Shown here in pieces: positions 55,446 through 60,577 of a DNA stretch of 60,577 bases. The stretch spans positions 1-60,577 of the forward strand of contig CAZWXD010000019.1 in NCBI GenBank assembly GCA_964638035.1, given 5' to 3'. The translations under genes were made by a program, and so were the position numbers. The notes under the pieces are model-generated. The model did not search any database, had not been told where the DNA came from, and was given only the letters and a program-made list of their open reading frames with translations. Numbering within the stretch: the first letter of the stretch is position 1; each line of letters opens with the position of its first letter. Source of the stretch: JAGGAG01 sp964638035 (GTDB lineage Bacteria; Gemmatimonadota; Gemmatimonadetes; Gemmatimonadales; GWC2-71-9).

Positions 55446-57998
55446 ATGAAGCCCTTCAGAATGCAGGGCGCCGCGGTCCGGCGATGCCTGGCCGCAGCGC
55501 TGGTGTGCCTGGTGCTGCCCCTGGCACTGCACGCACAGGACCCGACCAGGAGCTTCGCCGACTCCCTCATCCCTCCTGGTGTCCTCCCTCCTGGTGTGCA
55601 GTTGCCGACCCCGGAAACGCTGAGCCCGGAGCAGGCCCAGGCCATCCTGCAGGCCCGACCCGACCTTGCGCAGCAGTTGCGCGAGCGCATCAACGCGTCC
55701 GGCCTGACACCAGAGCAGGTCCGCTCGCGGCTGCGTGCCGCCGGGTACCCGGAGAACCTCCTCGATTCCTACCTCGGGGCTGGCGGTGGTGCTGGCGGCG
55801 GCGCGCCCACCTCGGACGCCCTCTCCGCACTTCGCGGCCTCGGGGTGGTCTCCGCCGCGGAGGCGGACAGCCTGCTCTCCCTGCAGGACGTCGTCCCGCA
55901 GGCTGACTCATTGCCGGGGGCACCGGGCCCGGGCCGGCTCCGGGTCTTCGGCTACGACGTGTTCCGCCAGCGGGGACGCGCCTTCGCACCGGCGTTCGCC
56001 GCCCCCGTCGACCCGAGCTATGTACTCGGACCCGGTGATGTCCTGGTCCTCCTCCTGACCGGCGACGTCGAGCGGGCCCATACCCTCGAGGTCAACCGCG
56101 AGGGATACATCATGATCCCCCAGGTGGGCCAGCTGTTCGTGGCCAACGAGACCCTGGGCCAGGTCACCGACCAGTTGTACGGGCGGCTCGGCCGTGTCTA
56201 CTCCGGGGTCCGGCGCGGCGCCAACGCCACCACACGCTTCCAGCTCTCGGTGAGCAAGGTGCGGAGCGTGCAGGTGTACGTGGCGGGCGAGGTGGCGCAG
56301 CCCGGCCTGTACACCGTGTCCGGCTCGGGGTCGGTCCTGAGCGCCCTCTATGCGTCGGGCGGCCCGACCCAGAACGCCAGCTTCCGCAAGGTCGAGGTGC
56401 GCCGGGGCAAGGAACTCCTCGGCACGGTGGACCTCTACGACTACCTGCTGCATGGCGTCAACTCGACCGCCTTCCGCCTCGCGTCGGGCGACGTGGTCTT
56501 CGTGCCGACGTACGGCACCCGGGCGACGGTCACGGGCGAGGTGATCCGGCCGGCGATCTACGAGCTGGCACAGGGCGAGACGCTGCGAGAACTCATCGCC
56601 GCTGCCGGCGGCTTCCGCGAGACCGCCCTCACCTCACGTATCCAGATCCATCGCATCCTCCCGCCGGCTGCCCGCGGTGAGGGCGGCCGCGACCGGGTCG
56701 TGGTGGATGTCTCGGGCGAGGCAATGAAGGCGGGAACGCTGGCGCCCTACCCCATCGAGAACGGCGACTCGGTGATCGTCTTCCCGGTGGCCTCGCGCAC
56801 CCGCGCCGTCGTCACCGTGCTCGGCAACGTCTGGGTCGAGGGGCCCGTGGGCTTCACGCCGGGGATGCGCCTCGGCGACGCGCTCCGCCTGGCTGGCGGA
56901 CCCAAGCCGGATGTCTTCCTGGGTGACGTGCTGGTGAGCCGCCTCCAGCCCGACTCGAGCCGCATCCAGCTGCGGAGCGCCCTGGCCGACTCCACCGGGT
57001 TGCCGGTGAACAACTTCGCCCTCGCCGAGGACGATGAGGTCAGGGTCTTCTCGCGGACCAACTTCCGGAGTGATCGCTTCATCACCATTGCAGGGGCCGT
57101 ACGCAAGCCCGGTCGCCTGACGTTCAATGACGGCATGACCATCCGGGATGCCATCCTCCTGGCCGACGGCCTGCGCGAGGACGCATACCTCAATGCGGCC
57201 GAGGTCGCGAGGCTCCCGCAGGACCGAAGCGGTGGACAGGTGGCCACCACCATCAGGGTGCCGCTCGACTCCACCTACATTTTCGACCGGGATCCCGACG
57301 GCAAGTACCTCGGGCCACCGGGCCTCCCGGCGCCGGCCGGTGGCGCACCCGCCTTCGTGCTCGAGGCGTTCGACAACGTGCTGATCCTGCAGCAACCACA
57401 GTGGGAACTGCAGCGCGTGGTGACGCTCACCGGACAGGTCAGGTTCCCCGGCCGCTACGCCCTCGTCACCCGCAGCGAGCGCCTGGGCGACCTCATTGCG
57501 CGGGCCGGCGGCCTCACGCCCGAGGCGTACCCCGCCGGCGTGGAGTTCTACCGCAGCGGCGAGGGGCGGATCGGCGTGGACCTGCCGCAGGTCCTGGCCG
57601 ATCCCACCTTCAACGACAACGTCATCCTGGCAGGCGGCGACTCGGTGCACATTCCCGAGTACAGCCCGGTGGTGCGGGTCAACGGCGCCGTGAATGCACC
57701 GCTGGCTGTCACTTATGTGCCGGGCAAGAACCTCGACTTCTACGTGCGGGCGGCTGGCGGGTATGCGCGGAACGCGGACATTGGCCGCACCTTCGTGCAG
57801 CAGCCGTCCGGCAAGGTGGAGAGCGTGCAGCGCCGCTTCCTGCTTGCCGACGGAAAGCCCACGCCACTGGCGGGCGCCGTGATCGAGGTGCCGTCCAAGG
57901 AACTCAACAAGCAGCCCAGCAACCTGCTACCGGTCCTGGGGACGCTCGCGGCCATCATTGCGAGCCTCGCCACCGTCGTTATCGTCGCGAAGCAGTAG
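55446..57998 (+). CDS. Polysaccharide export protein with six SLBB repeats
   Basis: OPX-type exporter component of 850 residues. Signal peptide residues 1-31 (AAALVCLVLPLALHAQ), then a proline/glutamine-rich spacer and a helical region (SGLTPEQVRSRLRAAGYPEN). Next comes the Poly_export domain (YVLGPGDVLVLLLTGD, REGYIMIPQVGQLFV). Six SLBB repeats follow, recognisable by GEVAQPGLYTV, GEVIRPAIYEL, GNVWVEGPVGFTP, GAVRKPGRLTF, GQVRFPGRYALV and GAVNAPLAVTYVP. A C-terminal transmembrane helix (LGTLAAIIASLATVVIVAKQ) closes the protein. Wza has two SLBB repeats and about 380 residues, so this is an enlarged form. I choose ATG 55446; an upstream TTG (55410) would overlap the preceding stop but spoils the signal peptide. 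TTGACA at 55410-55415 is a possible -35. Confidence 0.92.
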   Translation: MKPFRMQGAAVRRCLAAALVCLVLPLALHAQDPTRSFADSLIPPGVLPPGVQLPTPETLSPEQAQAILQARPDLAQQLRERINASGLTPEQVRSRLRAAGYPENLLDSYLGAGGGAGGGAPTSDALSALRGLGVVSAAEADSLLSLQDVVPQADSLPGAPGPGRLRVFGYDVFRQRGRAFAPAFAAPVDPSYVLGPGDVLVLLLTGDVERAHTLEVNREGYIMIPQVGQLFVANETLGQVTDQLYGRLGRVYSGVRRGANATTRFQLSVSKVRSVQVYVAGEVAQPGLYTVSGSGSVLSALYASGGPTQNASFRKVEVRRGKELLGTVDLYDYLLHGVNSTAFRLASGDVVFVPTYGTRATVTGEVIRPAIYELAQGETLRELIAAAGGFRETALTSRIQIHRILPPAARGEGGRDRVVVDVSGEAMKAGTLAPYPIENGDSVIVFPVASRTRAVVTVLGNVWVEGPVGFTPGMRLGDALRLAGGPKPDVFLGDVLVSRLQPDSSRIQLRSALADSTGLPVNNFALAEDDEVRVFSRTNFRSDRFITIAGAVRKPGRLTFNDGMTIRDAILLADGLREDAYLNAAEVARLPQDRSGGQVATTIRVPLDSTYIFDRDPDGKYLGPPGLPAPAGGAPAFVLEAFDNVLILQQPQWELQRVVTLTGQVRFPGRYALVTRSERLGDLIARAGGLTPEAYPAGVEFYRSGEGRIGVDLPQVLADPTFNDNVILAGGDSVHIPEYSPVVRVNGAVNAPLAVTYVPGKNLDFYVRAAGGYARNADIGRTFVQQPSGKVESVQRRFLLADGKPTPLAGAVIEVPSKELNKQPSNLLPVLGTLAAIIASLATVVIVAKQ

Positions 57999-58007
57999 GC
58001 GCGTGGG

Positions 58008-59936
58008 TCAGGCGGAGCGCTGGCGGGCCGGGCTCGCGAGCCCGCGCGCCGGGGTGGCACGGAAGCTGGCGGAAACGGCAGGTTCGTAGTCGGGGACTAG
58101 GCGGGTCAGGACCAGGCGCAGTTCATCGGGCGTGGTGCCGTTGCGCGCCTGGGCCACCAGGCGATCCACCGCCGAGTAGAGGCCGCTCGGCAGGGCCGCA
58201 TTGCGGGCACGCAGGACCTTGGCGTGCGACGTCGGCACGGCGTTCTCGGAGTTGAAGAACAATTCCTCGTACAGCTTCTCGCCGGGCCGCGTCCCGCTGA
58301 AGCGGATCTCGATGTCGGTGCCCACCTCGAGCCCCGAGAGCTGGATGAGGTCGCTGGCCAGGTCCACGATCCGGATCGGCTCGCCCATGTCCAGCACGAA
58401 CACCTCGCCACCCCGGCCAATGGCGCCAGCCTGCAGCACCAGTTGCACCGCCTCGGGGATGGTCATGAAGTAGCGACGCATCTCGGGGTGCGTGATGGTG
58501 ATGGGCCCGCCCTCGCGAATCTGGCGCAGGAAGGTCGGTACCACGCTGCCCCGGCTCCCGAGCACGTTGCCGAAGCGCACCGCGACGAAGTTCTTGCCCC
58601 GCTCCTCCGCAATCTGCTGCACCAACTGCTCGGCGACCCGCTTGGTGGCGCCCATGACATTGGTGGGGCGCACGGCCTTGTCGGTGCTGATGAGCACGAA
58701 GTGCTCGGCGCCGAACTCCGCCGCCAGCTCGGCGACGTTCCGCGTGCCCAGCACGTTGTTGGTCACGGCCTCGCCGGGGTTCGCCTCCATCAGCGGCACG
58801 TGCTTGTGCGCGGCCGCGTGGAACACGGCATAGGGGGCGTACTGCTCGAACACCGTGTGCATGCGGTCGCGGTCGCGCACATCCGCGATCACCGGCACGC
58901 AGGTCACGGTCGGCGCCAGCCGCTCCAGCTCGTGCAGGATGTCGAAGATCGAGTTCTCCCCGTGGCCCAGCAGGATGATGCGGGCGGGATCGAGCCGGGC
59001 CAGCTGGCGGCAGAGCTCGCTCCCGATGGACCCCCCGGCCCCGGTCACGAGGACGGTCTCGCCGGTGGCCAGTTCCCGCACCTGCTCCATGTCGGTCTGG
59101 ATGGGCTCGCGCCGCAGCAGGTCCTCGATCTGCACCTCACGCAGCGCGGTGACCGACACGCGCCCGGAAATGATGTCGAACATCCCCGGCATGGTGCGGG
59201 CGCGGGCGCCGGCAGCAGCCGCCGCCGCCACCACGTCACGGACCACCTTCCCGGGGGCCCGCGGCATCGCGATGATGACCTCGTGCGCGTCGTTCTCCTC
59301 GATGAGCCGCGTCAGGTCCTTGAGCGACCCGAGGACCGGCAGGTCGAGCATCCGGTGGCCGTGCTTGCGCACGTCATCATCGACGAAGGCGATCGGCCGG
59401 AGGCCCAGTTGTGGATGCCCGAGGAGCTCCTTGCCAATCAGCTCGCCCGCAGCGCCTGCCCCGGCAATGATGACCCGCTCACCCGCGATGGCCGAGCGCC
59501 TGGTGCGGCGGCGCGTGAGCAGTCGCACGGCGAGGCGCGGCAATGTTGCCGCCGTGCCGGACAGCAGGATGTCGAGGAAGAGGACTGACAGCGGAACCCG
59601 GACCGGCGTGAGCCCGGCCCACGGGAGCAGGAATGCCCCGAGGAACACGCAGGCCGCGCCGAAGCCCACGACGGCGGCGATGAGGTGCTCGACTTCCACG
59701 ACGCTCGCGTGGCGCCAGAGTCGGCGGTAGAGCCCGGCGAACTGGCAGCTCGCCAGCTTGACGACCAGCGCTGCCGCAAGGTACGTGAGCGCTACCTGTC
59801 GGTAGGGCGAGTCCCACTCGAAACCTTCGAAGCGGAGGGCGAAAGCGGCGAGCGTCGAGGCGCTGAAGAGCAACGCATCGGAGAGGAAGAAATAGCGATT
59901 TCGAACCGTCGGACCGCTCGACGATGAAATGAGCAT
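58008..59936 (-). CDS. Membrane UDP-sugar 4,6-dehydratase / epimerase, WbpM/PglF/CapD family
   Basis: A 642-residue inner-membrane enzyme: four transmembrane helices in residues 15-135, a first nucleotide-binding fold (RVIIAGAGAAGELIGKELLG, about 154-173) and a cytosolic SDR domain with VLVTGAGGSIGSELCRQLAR (about 295-314). The catalytic region LISTDKAVRPTNVMGATKRV has the STD triad and replaces the usual SDR Tyr with Met, as in the FlaA1/WbpM/PglF dehydratases. It likely converts UDP-GlcNAc to the 4-keto-6-deoxy sugar that starts bacillosamine or QuiNAc/FucNAc synthesis. It pairs with the WbpL-like transferase 50 nt upstream and is convergent with the export gene. Confidence 0.94.
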   Translation of the reverse strand: MLISSSSGPTVRNRYFFLSDALLFSASTLAAFALRFEGFEWDSPYRQVALTYLAAALVVKLASCQFAGLYRRLWRHASVVEVEHLIAAVVGFGAACVFLGAFLLPWAGLTPVRVPLSVLFLDILLSGTAATLPRLAVRLLTRRRTRRSAIAGERVIIAGAGAAGELIGKELLGHPQLGLRPIAFVDDDVRKHGHRMLDLPVLGSLKDLTRLIEENDAHEVIIAMPRAPGKVVRDVVAAAAAAGARARTMPGMFDIISGRVSVTALREVQIEDLLRREPIQTDMEQVRELATGETVLVTGAGGSIGSELCRQLARLDPARIILLGHGENSIFDILHELERLAPTVTCVPVIADVRDRDRMHTVFEQYAPYAVFHAAAHKHVPLMEANPGEAVTNNVLGTRNVAELAAEFGAEHFVLISTDKAVRPTNVMGATKRVAEQLVQQIAEERGKNFVAVRFGNVLGSRGSVVPTFLRQIREGGPITITHPEMRRYFMTIPEAVQLVLQAGAIGRGGEVFVLDMGEPIRIVDLASDLIQLSGLEVGTDIEIRFSGTRPGEKLYEELFFNSENAVPTSHAKVLRARNAALPSGLYSAVDRLVAQARNGTTPDELRLVLTRLVPDYEPAVSASFRATPARGLASPARQRSA

Positions 59937-59986
59937 CGCGCGAAAGGTGACGGGGAAGCCCTGCTACGTCAAGGACTTAAGTGCGA

Positions 59987-60577
59987 TCAGTCACGCTGGC
60001 GTACCACGGCGTGATGGTCGAGCCACCACCCGACGGCAGCGACCAGGAGCGCATAGCACCAGGCCGCAGGGGTCCGGTATGCACCTGCCTGCGCCACCAG
60101 CACCCCCAGCAGGGCGGCGATGCCGTAGGTCGCGGCCGTGCGTGCATGACCCCACCCTCCGTTGGCCAGCCGCTGGTAGAGGTGCTCTCGGTGTGCCTGC
60201 CCCATGGGCTCCCCGCGGCGAAGGCGCCGGACCAGCGTCACGGTTGCATCCAGGAAGAGCGGGAACAGGGGCAGGAAGGCGATCTCGACCGGTGCGGCGC
60301 CGGCGCGTACCGCCAGTGCGCCGCCGAGGCAGGCCACGAGTCCCAGGCTGCCAGACCCCACGTCGCCGAGAAACACCCTGGCCGGAGCCCAGTTCCATGC
60401 CAGGAACCCCAGGCTTGCACCCAGCAGCACCGCGCCGGCGATGCCGCCGGTGCTGTCCAGGGGGGCGATGCGCCAGAGGTGGAGGCCGAAGATCGCCATC
60501 TGGCTGCCGATGAGCCCGTCAATCCCGTCCATGAAGTTCGTCACGTTGATCATGGACACCGCCCAGGCAATCCACCA
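59987..60577 (-). CDS. WecA/WbpL-like polyprenyl-phosphate HexNAc-1-P transferase, partial
   Basis: The frame is open through the right edge, so only the last roughly 196 residues are seen. Polytopic membrane protein of the MraY/WecA family: IAWAVSMINVTNFMDGIDGL (nucleotide/Mg site), ARVFLGDVGSGSLGLVACLG (FLGDxGS motif), ATVTLVRRLRRGEPMGQAHR followed by EHLYQRL in place of the HIHH loop. The HREHLYQR form is typical of the WbpL/TuaA-like branch. It would start glycan synthesis by moving a HexNAc-phosphate to undecaprenyl phosphate, probably the sugar made by the neighbouring dehydratase. The missing N-terminus lies beyond 60577. Confidence 0.92.
   Translation of the reverse strand, partial: WWIAWAVSMINVTNFMDGIDGLIGSQMAIFGLHLWRIAPLDSTGGIAGAVLLGASLGFLAWNWAPARVFLGDVGSGSLGLVACLGGALAVRAGAAPVEIAFLPLFPLFLDATVTLVRRLRRGEPMGQAHREHLYQRLANGGWGHARTAATYGIAALLGVLVAQAGAYRTPAAWCYALLVAAVGWWLDHHAVVRQRD

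Overview
The window is about 60.6 kb of GC-rich (roughly 70% by eye) bacterial chromosome, coded almost end to end by conserved single-copy housekeeping genes. There is no prophage, insertion sequence, CRISPR array or rRNA. The very high GC, very short gaps (dozens of 4-nt ATGA/GTGA overlaps), outer-membrane barrels and glycan-export genes, and TTG-N17-TAnnTTTG promoters like those of the Bacteroidota/FCB group point to a Gemmatimonadota-like organism. The taxonomy is inference. Two runs of exactly 100 N are flanked on both sides by identical 55-bp sequences, so this looks like a scaffold of short-read contigs.

Layout. 1-4.6 kb, minus strand: tyrA-aroA-cmk, then rpsA with its own promoter. 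4.6-5.6 kb, plus strand: a membrane-anchored small protein and a type IV-pilin/pseudopilin-like protein. 5.6-8.05 kb, minus strand: a small unknown gene, tRNA-Leu(TAA) and glgX. 8.2-9.7 kb, plus strand: an outer-membrane-barrel-like protein. 9.8-24.9 kb, minus strand: a long colinear run infC-rpmI-rplT-pheS-pheT-(coiled coil)-zapA-rny-folD-xseA-xseB-ispA-dxs-nadK-recN-hslR, covering translation, division, RNA decay, folate, DNA repair and isoprenoids. 25.1-31.5 kb, minus strand: an RsbV/RsbW/RsbU-type partner-switching module, then rsmA, the redox repressor rex with a clear Rex operator, a DEDDh exonuclease, a metallo-hydrolase and a membrane glycosyltransferase. 31.5-40.1 kb, minus strand: rpsU-yqeY-mutS2-dnaG-(Zn ribbon)-recJ-rsmD-coaD, a variant of the macromolecular-synthesis operon. 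40.2-49.3 kb, minus strand: asparaginase, CMD-family protein, obgE, dprA, hemW, hrcA, dnaJ, prmA, rsmE and HIT. 49.4-60.6 kb: cell-surface polysaccharide genes on both strands: Wzi-like barrel, heptose-7-P kinase, tRNA-Val, three glycosyltransferases, tRNA-Ile2(CAT), a six-SLBB export protein, a WbpM/PglF-like dehydratase and a WecA/WbpL-like initiating transferase cut by the right edge.

How the genes work together. The centre of the window is growth machinery: initiation factor 3, ribosomal proteins S1, S21, L20 and L35, PheRS, primase, RNA modification and cofactor synthesis. It carries two stress/redox control devices, Rex and the partner switch. The right end builds and exports an envelope glycan: WbpL/WbpM-type initiation and sugar modification, GT2/GT4 elongation, OPX-type export, Wzi-type surface attachment, and heptose supply.

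I did not find a wholly new multi-gene system. The most unusual signals are in gene expression. infC and rsmD have no ATG/GTG/TTG start that fits, and each has a well-placed CTG. infC has a roughly 185-nt structured leader. Several genes have promoter elements only 5-8 nt before the start codon, as if leaderless. A glycosyltransferase reading frame ends inside a tRNA gene and takes its stop codon from the tRNA D-loop. The second N gap falsely breaks mutS2; collapsing the 55-bp overlap restores an intact 811-residue frame.
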